Assembly (NCBI GenBank): GCA_023362775.1
Contig: JALMGJ010000005.1
Coordinates: forward strand, 62,439,463-62,503,462
DNA length: 64,000 bases
DNA from: Charina bottae
Lineage: Eukaryota > Chordata > Lepidosauria > Squamata > Charinaidae
Direction of reading: 5' to 3'
Within the stretch, counting starts at the first letter, position 1. The number at the start of each line of letters is the position of its first letter. Positions 37,301 through 50,800 of this stretch are shown piece by piece. Position numbers and translations under genes: made by a program. Below the pieces are notes generated by a model. The model saw only the letters and a list, made by a program, of their open reading frames with translations, was not told the origin of the DNA and did no database searches.

Positions 37301-40300
37301 AGAATGGAACTGAGAGAGAACAACACAAGGAAGCTAACTTCTGGGCTACGGCGACCTTTTGGTGTAGCAGGTAATGCACTCTTCTTACGTACATTGTCAA
37401 AATGTGTTGTGAATAAAAGCAGCTAGTCGGGATTGAACAAATACCGATTTGACATATTATAGTTTTGAAAGTAATGTTCAATCTTTTTGTAGCATTCCTT
37501 TTTTTGCATACAGGTAGTCCTCGACTTACTATGGCAGTTGGGACAGGAATTTCCATCGCTAAGCAATGTGGTTGTAAAAGGTGACTGCATCACTTAGCGA
37601 TGGCAATCCCTGCAGTCCCCGAATCCCACAGTCGTTAAGCGAGGCAACTTCCTGCTGGCTTCCCACAACCAAAGTCAGTGGGAGGCTGGCAGGAAGTTGC
37701 AAGTCTCAGGCCTGCAGACAGGTAAGTGATTGCTGGGTGGGGGAGGGAGCAAGGGGGGCGTGGGTGTGTGTGGGAGGGTCAGGAAGGGTGCAAGGGGATG
37801 CGCTAAAGGTGCCACATGGGTCAGGGAGGGTGCGTGAGGGTGCACAAGACGCGTGGCACGGGTCAGGGAGGGTGCGAGCGGGTGTGCGAGAGATGCTGCA
37901 TGGGTCAGGGAGGGTGCGTGCATGTGCGAGGGGGTGCAAGAGGTGCTGCATGGGTCAGGGTGCGAGGGGTGTGCAAGGGGGTGCATAAGTGACCGGCGTG
38001 GCACAAGCACAGAGGGGCTGGGGCAGGGTGCGCAGGTGGACTTCCCCATTGACTTTCTTACTTCCCCATTGACTTTCTTGGGAAACCGGCAGGGAAGTTT
38101 GCAACTGGCAATCACAGGATTGTGGGGCACTGGGCAACCGGTCATAAGTGTGAATGGGTTGCCAGATCTCAGTCACATGACTGGGGGTGCTGGGGCGGCT
38201 GGAACTTTGACGACCAGTTGTAACCGCCATTCATTCAGTGCCATCGTAACTTGGAACAATCGCTGACCAAATGGTCATAGGTTGAGGACTACCTGTATAA
38301 GATATGAAAGTTGTTAAAGAATTGGCATATACTGTTTGCTGCAGGAGACAATTGATAGAATATCATTATAGAGCAGCAAGCATAATTGCTGCCTAAAGCA
38401 TAAAAGTGCTCACCTTCCACAATGAAGAAAGAAAGGGTAGAGAAATAATGTGCTGTAAAACTGGCTTTGATATTAGCTTATAAAAGGCCAGGCAGTATTT
38501 ACCAGTGGAATAATAGCAGATCTTTTATAAACATAAACTCTGGCCTTTTTCACTTGTCAAGAGACTAAAGGCCATTGAGAGGACTTGCTACCCAAGAGGA
38601 ACATACAGTAAATGGCAACGGGGGACCAGTTTGGCTCAATTCATTGGCCGCAGAAAAAACAGCTGCAGTGAGGTAGCTTCTGCCCTTCCTCCCAGAAAGA
38701 AAACTTTGTTTCTACTGCCCATTTCAGGAGCACTTGGACAAGGTGTTTGCCTTTCTCATGAAACACAACCACGATTTTGTTTTCCTGGCTTTTGTTGGTT
38801 TCTATCAATTTTAATGCTTTAACTTTTAAAAATTATTGTAGATAGATATAGATAGATATGCTTGTAGATGTTGATATAGCTATATACATTGGTTAATGCC
38901 AATGAATACCCAGTATTACCTTCAGAAGATTTCACCTTGTTTTACTGATGCGAGTGAAGCAAGGTTATATTTGAAAAGAGCAGCACATCTCGCTATAAAA
39001 TAATTCCAAGCAGTCAGTCATCATCACTCTCTGCCACTCTTTTCCATTATATTTTAATCCTTAATTATGCTTGTTTCTTTTTGAATTCAGTGATGGATGT
39101 AACTGACATAATTAATGGGAAAGTAGATGATGAAGACAAGCAGCACTTCATTCCATTTCAACCGTAAGTACAAATTAATACAGAAAAATAATCAGGACTG
39201 ATATCAGGAGTAGTTGGATTATGATTCTTCGTTAAAAATAAACTCCCAAGGTTTTGAAAAGGGGAAGAATAACAAACTAAATGGGCAGGACAGTTTTGGA
39301 AGGAAAAATGGTTTACTTCGGAACTAACCCATGTGGTTAAACAAGCTCATCTCAAAGAACTGAAGAGCCAGCTCTGAATTTCTTTGAAATGTTTAGTTAT
39401 CTTGAATGTTCCTACAGGCAGAACCTACATGCAGGCAAAGCTCTCCGTATTCTGCCATGAGTTTGTGAATACATTATATATTTAACTTTGCAATTCAAAA
39501 TCTTGAATTGTTAATATCATTCTTGGATAGCAATCAGAGATTTAGGTACTGGAATATGTAATAGTTTCAAATGCGTGCAATTCATTTCAGAACAGAAAGC
39601 TGTTTTGTTTTTCCAATGAAATGAGATCCGTGTGCATAAAATATTTGGACTTGGATGAAAGGTTGAATACAAGATTTAAAATACAAAGTAAATGGAAAAA
39701 GATGCTAACAAAATGAATGTGAATTGCTTAGATCCTGTAGTAGAAATGTGAGAACACCGGTCGGTCCTCAGGGTATAATAGAATAGAGCCTACACTCTAT
39801 GACTAGTGGCCAGTGATTGTGATGGAGTAGAAGAATAGTGTCATTTGTTCCATAAGCTTAATGTTGAATGTGTTTGCATTTTTTAGTTATATAAATCATG
39901 CAAAATTAGTTACTTGGGTGCATCTGTAATAGCATATGCTATTTAAATAAAAAGAAATTTTTTTAATAGTATTATAAACTGAAACCCTCAATGAAAGGAG
40001 AAAGTTGGGCTTGAGACAGATGAAGCAAAAATTTGGTTGCTTGATTAATATTTTCTTGGTGATAAATCCTTAAAGGATCTTGATAGTATTATTTTGTGTT
40101 ATATTATCAATTGTGTGTATATATATTTCTAAAAACATGCAGGTTAAAAATGAAATGAGGTACTTCATGGATCTTGGAAATTTTTGAAATAAAATATTTT
40201 CCATTCATGTTTTGTAGCTTTCTTTTTTATGTTATGCTTAATTAAAATGTTCTTCAGGAAACGTTTGTATCAGGAACGAGTTATGTACAATTTATGAATA

Positions 40301-43300
40301 CATTTTTTCCAAAATGAAGGTTTTCCTGTTACTTATTAATTTTGTATTGTGTCTTTGTTGTGTTACTTGGTATTTTTCTTTCCATATGGTGGTTTTTGGA
40401 TGCCAATGAAAAAATACACATTCAACAGCTGTCACTAAGCATTGGGCAAAATTGCTGTGGGGTGATAGATGACATTTTTCTAAATATTACATTTCATTTG
40501 TTACTTCAGTATTTTCATCCTCTCCATCATGTAGCAAAATTGTTTCATGGGTTTTCTTGATTCTCTCCCACCCCACTAAGCTACTTTTATTTGTAGTAGC
40601 TTTCTGCCTTTTGTTATTTGTCGTTAAGCTTGTAGTCAATTCATTTCACCCCTGAAGCTGGGCTTGACCATTCCATGGGGTAATATGTTCTACATTTTGG
40701 TGTTGTTATTTTATATGTAACTTTTTCAGGCTTTTCATCTCTATTCTATATGCTTCTGTGAATAAATCTGGATTATGTTATTTTCTAGAATCATAAATTC
40801 ACTTCTCCTTATTAGTTTCCTGATTGATTATCTTTCTGTGTCTTCCTTTTTTTCCCTTTGTCTTGTGTTGACTAACAAATACTCTTTGTCACCTATGTGA
40901 TACACTCTATTGTGTCTTTGTTACTATGACTTCTGGTTTTCTGCCCCTTCCATCTTTGTTACCTTTTGGTGTTGGTCGTCATGTGCATTCTCCAGGCTAG
41001 CATTGGATAACACCATTCGACACAAGCAGCTGAACATATCATCCCGTTTTTCACCCAGGGTGGCAGGGGAGAATGATTTTCTTCAGACTGTAATAAACAA
41101 AGTGATTGCTGCTAAAGAAGTTAACCACAAGGGTCAAGGTAGGTACTTTCATTCTGTTGCTATCACTAACAATGATTAGGAAAGTAATCAATTTTGTACC
41201 AAATGTATTGAGTTGCTCTTAGCATGGAAACAGATTCTTGTTTCTGAATTGCCACTCCTTTGCATTATGAAGAATGATGATCATTCTGTTGCTAGAAGCC
41301 ATGTTTTAAAATAAGCATTTATCATTATCATTACATGTTTCACTGATATGTAATAATTAATCATTTTATTAATTTAGTTTTCTCTTTTTATAGTTAAAAA
41401 AGTCTTAATGGGAGGTCATGGTTAGTTGGCTGTATCAAAAATAATAAATCCACCAGGGCCATGATTTAACTTTAAAGTGCTACATGCTTTTTGTTATTCA
41501 GATTATTCTTTAGTTCTGCTGCCCTGTTAATAAAAGCTGGGCATGGAATATAGGAACCCTTTTCAAGATATTTTAGAAATAGCTGGTTGTTTGTTGAAAT
41601 TTTTACTTAAAAGTTAATTAAAAGGCCAGAAAACAAAAGGATTCTGTTAATTTTCTCTGTGAATCACTGTCACAATTTATAACTTCTTGTAAAATAAATT
41701 AAACATGGAATTTTTTAAAAAATAGTGGTGAAATAATCTCATAAGGTCGTATTGTCCACAATTCCCAAAATAAAGAAAGATATAGTGATTAGTATATGAA
41801 CACACAGGAAGTCACTCATTTATTAGCCAGTATTCTGACAATGGCTTCTGTTTCATAACAGCTTTAAAAAGTGACTGCATATTCAAAGAGCAAGCAAAAT
41901 CTCTACCAAAGTGCATTCTACACTCCAATTGTTCCCCCACCCTCTTTAAAATTAGAACATTTTAATATTAGTTATATAAGTCTCCTTGGGGCTGGTTTCT
42001 ACAAAATTTTAATGTACTGTACAGAAAAGAAAAATAGATGTGCTCCTTACAGATCAGAGTACAGACTTGAAACCTAAGTTTAATTAGAAACATGGGTAGA
42101 TATAAAAAGCAATGTGTATACAAAGCCTTCAGAAGCTACATGTGACTCCTAATCTACATAAGTAATGTAATTAAACAACTATATTATTTTGAAAGGGGAC
42201 ATTATGTCATTTTTTTTCAGCACCACCTTTATGTTAGAAATGCTGCTTTTTAGTTTTAAAATCTCAGGTTGAATTGTTCATAAATATTGAAAATATTTGT
42301 GTACGTATGTTTAAACAGCTATACTTAAATAATTGTCACTGCAGTATTACTCATTTCATTGGCCCCAGATATTCTTATTGCAAGGTTTATTTATATTGCA
42401 TAGGCTGTGTTCAGTTCATCTGGTTCATTTTTTCTCTACATAATAATTACATTTTTCAAAGATGGCTTTTTTCCCCTCCTTTCTCTATTAATACGGATGG
42501 TGGAAGGTTCACAGTTGGCAAACAAGAGGAAGTACTTCTTATAATATGTAGCTGAAATATGGATTTCACTCAAACAAAAGTAGGGTGGCCCCAGTTTAGA
42601 TACCTCTGAAAAGGAATTTAAGTGAGATAAAAATAAAAGTAGGTATTAGTCATGTTGTCTGAATAATAGGTTTCAATTCAGGAGAACTATATCTCTGATT
42701 TAGTTAGTAAAGAATAGCAGCCAAAATATGGAATGGCATTATTTACCAGCTAAAATAGATTTTTCTTTTTGTCTGAACTCTGCTTTTATTCTTATATTTT
42801 CCCGTCTTATTAACATTTAAAAAACAACAAATGTGTCAGACTGTATGTGAAACCCTTAGTTTCTGAAGTTATATTTTGTAAATTTTACAGGCCTGTGGGT
42901 GACACTGAAACTTCTTGCAGGAGACATAAATCAGATACGAAAAGAATTCCCTCACTTAGTTGATAGAACCACAGCTGTGGCACGGAAAATGGGTTTTCCA
43001 GAAATTATTATGCCTGGTAAGGCTATACAATCACAAAACTGGAGATGTTGGTATAAAACAGGCATAGACTGAGTCATGAAATTGTATTAAATAGTATATG
43101 GAGAAATTAAAATGTTGCTTGTTCTCAAAAATACAAAGTCTGAACTTATTTCAACTTTATTTGGATTGTTTACCATCAAAAAAGAAGTTATTTAGCTAAG
43201 TTCTATCTGTCTTTCCTTTGAGGTAAAGGGCATAACTCAATATCTGTACTTGTTTATGAATGTGCTGCATCAGTAGGAATCATTTTCATTTGTAATGCAT

Positions 43301-44823
43301 AGCGGGCCTTCACTTATTCACAGTGCTGTATATGTGGATTGGAATTATGTGTCATTCCTAAAATGTTTTTTTTGGTTTAGATGATAGTCTTGAAAGTTAC
43401 ATTATTCTGCTCCATTCAACACTAAAACACAGGCTCATACAAAGTTAAATAATGTCTGCTATTCTAGCATGCATTCTCTGTAAATGTAGTATTGAAATTA
43501 TTATAGCATAGAGAAAACTGTAACAAAAAACATGATAAACAAATCATAAGCTACATGTATCTTAAAATTAGTTTTCAAGGGGGTGGGGTAAAATCCATAC
43601 TTATTTGTTCAAGTAGGCATAATTTGGGAAGCCTATTATGGTCCATTGAATGGACCTTCTGCCAGTAAGAAAAGACCTTTGTTACTGTCTGGCTATGTAT
43701 AGAGTGTATACCTGTTTCTAAAACATCTCACCAAAGTTATTGCACAATACGGACTTCCCATTCAACAGGTACTCATAACTGCACCGCAGGCAAAGGATAT
43801 TTTTAAACAGCGAGCCCTGGATATCAGTGCTCAATTGGACATGGAGACATTGGCAAAAAAACGGTTCATTAAAATGGTTAGCTAAGAATAAAACTATTTT
43901 TAAATTTGAAAAATACCTGTCAGTGAGTCTAACTCAAAATCTGAGAAGGGCCTACTCCAGAGCTAGGTTTGTATTGTTGGACTCTATGGTTAAATATGGA
44001 CGTTTCCATCGTTTGCCATATGATGAAAGGACCTGTGTATGTGGGGACCCAGCCATAGAAGATATTGCCCATGTTTTGTTCGACTGTAAACTACTGTATA
44101 TGACTCACTTAGGATTAAATTCCTGTCTCCTTTGTTGGAAAGAACAGCACACTGGGATTCTAATCACAGATTATCTTATTTTCTTTCGGGCTCAAATACT
44201 TTTATTGTGAATAGGACTGCCAAGTTTGTAGACAAGGCAGTTCAGCTGAGAGCCCGTTATATTGAACAGATTGGAGTGTCATGTAGGGGTGATGAACTCA
44301 TTTGAATTTTGACTTGATATACACGTATTGTATTTATCATTATTTCAGGTTATTTAATTATCACATTTCCTTTATCAAAATGGAACATTTTGGTGTATTG
44401 TTATCAATTTTATCAGTGAAATTGTACTCTTGTTATCTCGTTTTATCTTTGATATGGTCATAAGACTAATCAATAAAGTTGTTGTTGTCGTCATAAGCTA
44501 CATGTATCTTAAAATTAGTTTTCTGTTTCTGTAGGATACTGGCAAATAGTAAAATATTAAATCAGTGACTTGTTCTTCTCTTTGGTTTTCAGGTGATGTC
44601 CGTAATGATATCTATGTAACGTTAGTTCAAGGAGATTTTGACAAAGGCAGCAAAACTACAGCAAAGAATGTAGAGGTTACAGTATCTGTTTATGATGAAG
44701 ATGGGAAAAAATTGGAGGTATTTTTGGGGAAAGTTGATACCTGATTTGGGGTTGGTCCAAAATGATGTGATTGATTGATTATTCAAATATTCTTAAATCA
44801 TGATTAAATATTTTTAAAGCATG

Positions 44824-44878
<55 letters not shown>

Positions 44879-47800
44879 ATTTCCTCCATAATTTCATACC
44901 TCACTGCAAGTAATTTGCTATGCTGCCAGTTATTTCAAGAATACTATTTTCCAACTTGAATCCAGAACCTCACAGAATCTTTGGAAATTACATTACATTA
45001 TTTGAGTTCCTACTAGGTGAAATTATACTTGTGTTTTTTTTTTTATTTATTATTTAGATTTATATTACCGCCCATCTCCTCCAACGGAGGACCCTGGGCG
45101 GTTCACAATAAAAACCATGATAAAACACAATAGTAGTCAGAACATCAATAAATAAATATAAAATCTAAGTGCAAAGATGTTAATACTAAAAAGGCTTTCA
45201 TGGGATCAACAAGCCCCAGGAGGAACTGTTAGAATTCCCCTCCCATGCAATGCGGCAAAACCAGGTCTTTAAATTTTTCCGGAAGGTCGGAAGCGAGGAG
45301 ACCTGCCTTAGCTCCGGGGGCAAGATGTTCCAAAGGGCGGGTGCTGTTGCAGAGAAGGCTAGCCTTCTGGACCCCGCTAGATGGAATTCTTTGATCGATG
45401 GGGTCCGTAGCATGCCCTCTCTGCATGACCGGGTGGGGCGGGTCAATGTTCTGGGGATGAGACGTTCCCTCAGGTAACCTGGTCCCATGCCATGTAGGGC
45501 TTTAAAGGTGATAACCAACACCTTGAATTGGACCTGGAAGCAAACTGGTACCCAATGCAGCTCGCGCAGCAGAGTTACATATGACGATTTTCTGGCTCCA
45601 ATAACTCCGCGTGGCCGCATTTTGGACCAGCTGAAGCTTCCGGATACTCTTCAAGGGTAGCCCCATGTAGAGCGCTCATATCATCAGTGGTATTCTCTGT
45701 TCTTTGTCATATTTAAAGATTACTGTAGATTACCACAGAGAAGTTTCGCAAATCTATTTGATTTTCTCCAAGTGCTGCAGTATTAGAAAACAAGCTTCCT
45801 TCATTCCTTTTCTTCTTAACTAATTATATGGTAGTTAAAGATTAATAATATTATTGAGTTCTTCGAGTATTTTTCAGTATACAGTATGTCCACAATCAAA
45901 TCATTGTTACTGTATTTCTGACATTTGGTTGGGTCAGTTGACCTAGGTACCAGTTCCACTGAAAGCATTTGAATGTGTAGGAAAGCATGATGAATGTTCA
46001 TATCTTGGTTACATGTTTTAGGATTTAAGTTCCATGTATTACAAAAATGTATTCTGCTTATCATCTGAAATATTTCTGTACTATTATATCTGAATTTAAC
46101 AGTTAATTTTTATTTTAATTGTCTCTTAAGTATAGTAATAGCATTTGCTTATACTTGTAATTGCAACATTGATTTCTGCTTTGTTTCCTTGTTTTAAGAA
46201 CGTAATTTTTCCTGGAGCCGGAGATGAAGCTCTTTCAGAATATAAGTCTGTTATATATTACCAAGTAAAACAACCCCGCTGGTTTGAAACTATAAAGGTA
46301 TGCTTGGCATTAAGGTTTCTTTTTAAAAGAAATGGGCAAGAGAGATGGTATCCACGCCAGAATAACTTTTGTATGTTGCTAAGGAACAATATACAGTAGA
46401 TGAAGCCGTTGGCTGACACACACTCTCCCTGTCTCTTTTTTGATCTTCCAGTTAAGGCAGCTTGGCTAGATTTATTCCAGCATCTGCCTCCTACTTTTCT
46501 TGTATTAGATAGCAGAGCAGGGCAGCTTTCATAGGCATCTTCCTTCCTTTCATTCCCACACCAAAAGCCCTGTGTTAGGTTGAGCTAAGAGAGTGTGACT
46601 GACCTAAAGTCACCTACTGAGTTCCCATGGTTAGAGTGGATTTGAACTGAGTCTTCCTGGCCCTAGTCTTGAATCACTGAACCACCCTGGTTTAGCAGCA
46701 GAGACCACTGGAAGAAGTGACAGAGTTGCTGGGCATATAGTGCTCCTTACTCCCAATTTTCCATAACAACAACAACCCTTTGAGGTAGATTGGGCTGAGA
46801 GAGAGTGACTGGCTCAAAGTCACCAATGAGCTTCTCTGGTTAAGGTGAAAGCTGGTTCTCCCCGATAGCAGTCCAGCCTTAGTCATTGTGCCACACTGTC
46901 AATAATGAAAATGGGCAGAATAAATCTTGGTCACCAGTGAATTTATCATAAGAAAATCAGATTATTTGTTGTCCATCTACTTTAGTATCAGTTTGGTAGG
47001 GGGTCTCAGATAAGATTCTGTAGTATCATCTGTTAGCAATTGTTTTTGCCAAAGATGCCAGGAATTGAACTTTCTGTATGTAAAGCATGTGGTCTAATGT
47101 CCTCCCTGAGTTTTAACAGTAAGAAAAATGCTATTTAGAGAAGATTATCTGGGATACTGTAGCATTAACATGAATTTGTTAGTGTACTAAGCTGTATTAA
47201 ATAATATTTAATACCAGCCTTTGAATATGCTAATAAAATCTGTATTTCTATTATTCTGATATTGCCTTCAACTTATAAGGAGTGGGATATTCTTGTATTC
47301 AACAAAGTCAGGGAGAGAGTTCTTCACATTTTCAAAGAATATCTGATAGCCTTGAACACTGTATTGAGAGAAAGGCAGATATGAAAGTAGGACTTTTTAT
47401 ACTCCTTTCCTATAGTGGAAATATGTCTGGAAGAAGAAAATCTGTTATTGCAGCCACAAAAATCTCCATGTATATTATATCCTTGCGGTATCATCTAGTG
47501 CAAGGGTCGGCAAACTTTTTGAGCCGAGAGCCATTTTGGTATGCTCGTGCACATTTTTAAGTGCTCGAGAGCCAGGGGGCGGGGTTTGCGGGCGGGGGCC
47601 AATCGCGTGGAAGGGGGCGAGGTTTGCGGGCAGGAGCCAATCGCGTGGAAGGGGGCGGGGTTTGGGGGCGGGATCCAATCGTGTGGAAGGGGGCGGGGTT
47701 TGGGGGCGGGATCCAATCGTGTGGAAGGGCTGCGCTGCGCTTGGCCGGCCGCCCCGGCCCTCGCTCACCTTCCATGGCCGGTCCTCGTTGCACTCTCCAA

Positions 47801-50800
47801 GGCCGGGGCCACCCGCAGCCAACCACACCTCGCGCACAGCCCGTGGGGCTCTCTGCCGCTCCCTTCGACGGAGGAGGGACTGGCGTGCCTTGGGAGCTGC
47901 TGCTGGCGGCATGTCTGGGCGAGGTGCGCGGGCGGAGCTGCCCGTCTGGCACTCTGGCACTTGGGCGCTCCCGAGCCTCTTCCCTTCTCCCTCGCCACGT
48001 TCGGGCGTTGAGGCCAGGCAAAGCCGGGCGGTCGCGCAGGGGCGAGGTGAGGAGTCCCGCTACTCCGCCTACCGCCACATCCGTCCATTCCCGGCCTCGT
48101 GGATCCCTTCGAGGGGCCGCGGGGCTTCCCCGCTTTCCTCCCAAGGAGGCCTCGACGGCGCACCCTCCCGCCCCATCAATCCCCCCACCCCGCCGTTCGG
48201 CGTCCTCTCCCCCCGCTAACCCAAGCCCTGCGGCGGCAGATACTCCACAGCGCGGTTGGAGTTTTCGGAACCGGGTACCCCGGGGCCACCCCCCGCTCCC
48301 CCGTCCATGGAGAGCGAGAGGAAAAGGGGCGCTCGGGCGCTTTGCGCTGCACCCGGCGCCCGGCGCCTTCGGCTCCCGATTGCTGCAAAGGGCACCACCC
48401 CACGCCAGCTACAGACCCGACCCGCGGCCCGCAGAGGGCTGCAGGGCTACGGCCACCATCCTGCCTGCGGGAGTCCGAGGAGGAGAGCAGGAAGAGGGGG
48501 AGGGGGAGGAGTCGTAGCCGCTTTTACTGCTGCTGCCGCCGCCGCCTGCCTGCCTGCCTGCTCCAGCCCCGAGCGAGCCGCCCGCTCCTTCGGCTCCTGC
48601 CTTCGCTGCAGAGGCACTGCGCACTACGAGCGCACCGCCCGGCAAGCACCGGGCGAGCCTCAGCCCAGCGGGAGGGGGCAGAACGCAGAGGGAAGGGAGA
48701 CGGCAGAGAGGGCAAGGAGCGTGAGGCCTGCTGAGCTTTTGCCGGCGGACCTGCGCTGTGGCGAGCTCTCCTCTCCCCCCGCTAACTCGAGCCCTGCGGC
48801 GGCCAGGGGAAGCCGAGCCAGGCGGGGGTGCAGCGGGGCCCAGCGGCGCGCTGCGGGCGAAGAGCCGCCTGCTCTCCCCTTGGCCGCCTCCGGTCGCTAC
48901 AGTCGCCCCGCCGGAACGGAGCCTGGCTTGGCTCCCCCGGCCACCGCAGGGCTCGGGTTAGCGGGGGGAGAGAACGCCGAACGGCAGGGTGGGGGGATTG
49001 ATGGGGCGGGAGGGTGCACCCAGCGGGCCTCCCACGGCCGCTTAGAAGCAGAAAAAATACTTTGCACGTGATCAAGGGCACTCCTGCCATGTTTTAAAAG
49101 GAGGGCGGTTCCACAGGGAAGAGGAGGGCGCTTGGGCAACCCCAAGGCTCTGGCTTCTTGCCCTGCCTGTCCCCCGCTCCCCCGGAAACCCTCCGGATCT
49201 CCTTGGGTGTACACTTGGACTTCCCGGATTGGCGAGTTGTGTGAAGCGGCCTTTCTCCCACCTCCTCTGGGTTTCCAGGGGAGGAGCGCCTGGCAATTAA
49301 GCGATAGGGAAGGAGGAACGAAATGGGGCGTGTGGCTTGTGTGTAGCGATTCCGCCCATCCCGCGAGGTTTCTCCAACTTGAATGGCCTTCTGTCATTAA
49401 GGGCAGCTTCTCCCTTTAACGTAAGACTGAAACTGCGCTTTTCCGGCCTTCCTTTTTCAAAGAGGGAGAAGTGCGGGCAGGGGGAAGGGGGTTAAGCAGA
49501 TTTTAAAATGCACTCGCTCAGTAAGCGACTGCCGTTTGCGCTGCAAGCTGGCCTCCCAGGTGGGAAAGGGGGCGGCATTAACGCGACACAGACCGGGGAT
49601 AGGCCGGACTCGGTCCCGATGTAACCCCGCCGTTAGGTCTCAAAAGCATCTGCTCGGCCCAGCAGCAACTCGTCCGCTGCAAGCAGAACTCTGGCCGGCC
49701 TCCTTCCAGAGGACCTGCCCGCCCGCGCTGTCTGTGGGGAGAGAAAAGCAGCCACCGCATAGGCCCGCTTAAAAAACAACCACCCCGAAACCGCTTTCAA
49801 GCCGCCTCTCCGGAGGGTCCCTGCGGTCCCGTCGGGTGCACCCTCCTGCCCCATCAATCCCCCCACCCCGCCGTTCGGCGTCCTCTCCCCCCGCTAACCC
49901 GAGCCCTGCGGTGGCCGGGGGAGCCAAGGCAGGCTCCGTTCCGGCGGGGCGACTGTAGCGACCGGAGGCGGCCAAGGGGAGAGCAGGCGGCTCTTCGCCC
50001 GCAGCGCGCCGCTGGGCCCCGCTGCACCCCCGCCTGGCTCGGCTTCCCCCGGCCGCCGCAGGGCTCGAGTTAGCGGGGGGAGAGGAGAGCTCGCCACAGC
50101 GCGGGTCCGCCGGCAAAAGCTCAGCAGGCCTCACGCTCCTTGCGCTCTCTGCCGTCTCCCTTCCCTCTGCGTTCTGCCCCCTCCCGCTGGGCTGAGGCTC
50201 GCCCGGGGCTTGCCGGGCGGTGCACTCGTAGTGCGCAGTGCCTCTGCAGCGAAGGCAGGAGCCGAAGGAGCGGGCGGCTCGCTCGGGGCTGGAGCAGGCA
50301 GGCAGGCAGGCGGCAGCAGCAGTAAAAGCGGCGACGACTCCTCCCCCTCCCCCTCCCCCTGCTCTCCTGCTCGGACTCCCGCAGGCAGGATGGTGGCCGT
50401 AGCCCTGCAGCCCTCTGCGGGCTGCGGGTCGGGTCTGTAGCTGGCGTGGGGTGGTGCCCTTTGCAGCAATCGGGAGCCGAAGGCGCCGGGCGCAGCGCAA
50501 AGCGCCCGAGCGCCCCTTTTCCTCTCGCTCTCCATGGACGGGGGAGCAGGGGGTGGCCCCGGGGTACCCGGTTCCGAAAACCCCAACCGCGCTGTGGAGT
50601 ATCTGCCGCTGCAGGGCTTGGGTTAGCGGGGGGAGAGGACGCCGAACGGCGGGGTGGGGGGATTGATGGGGCGGGAGGGTGCACCCGGCGGGCCTCCTGC
50701 GGCCGCTTCTCCAGGAGCGCCAAGGCGGGTTGCTCGCGTCCCGGGCCCGCGCCCTTGCCCAGCGCCTGGATGCCTCGGCCAGCCAGCGCGCCAGCCGCTC

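Noticed and set aside
37581..38266. Gly/Arg-rich frames of 135-156 codons
   Set aside because: Encoded by the minisatellite inside the MITE on both strands.
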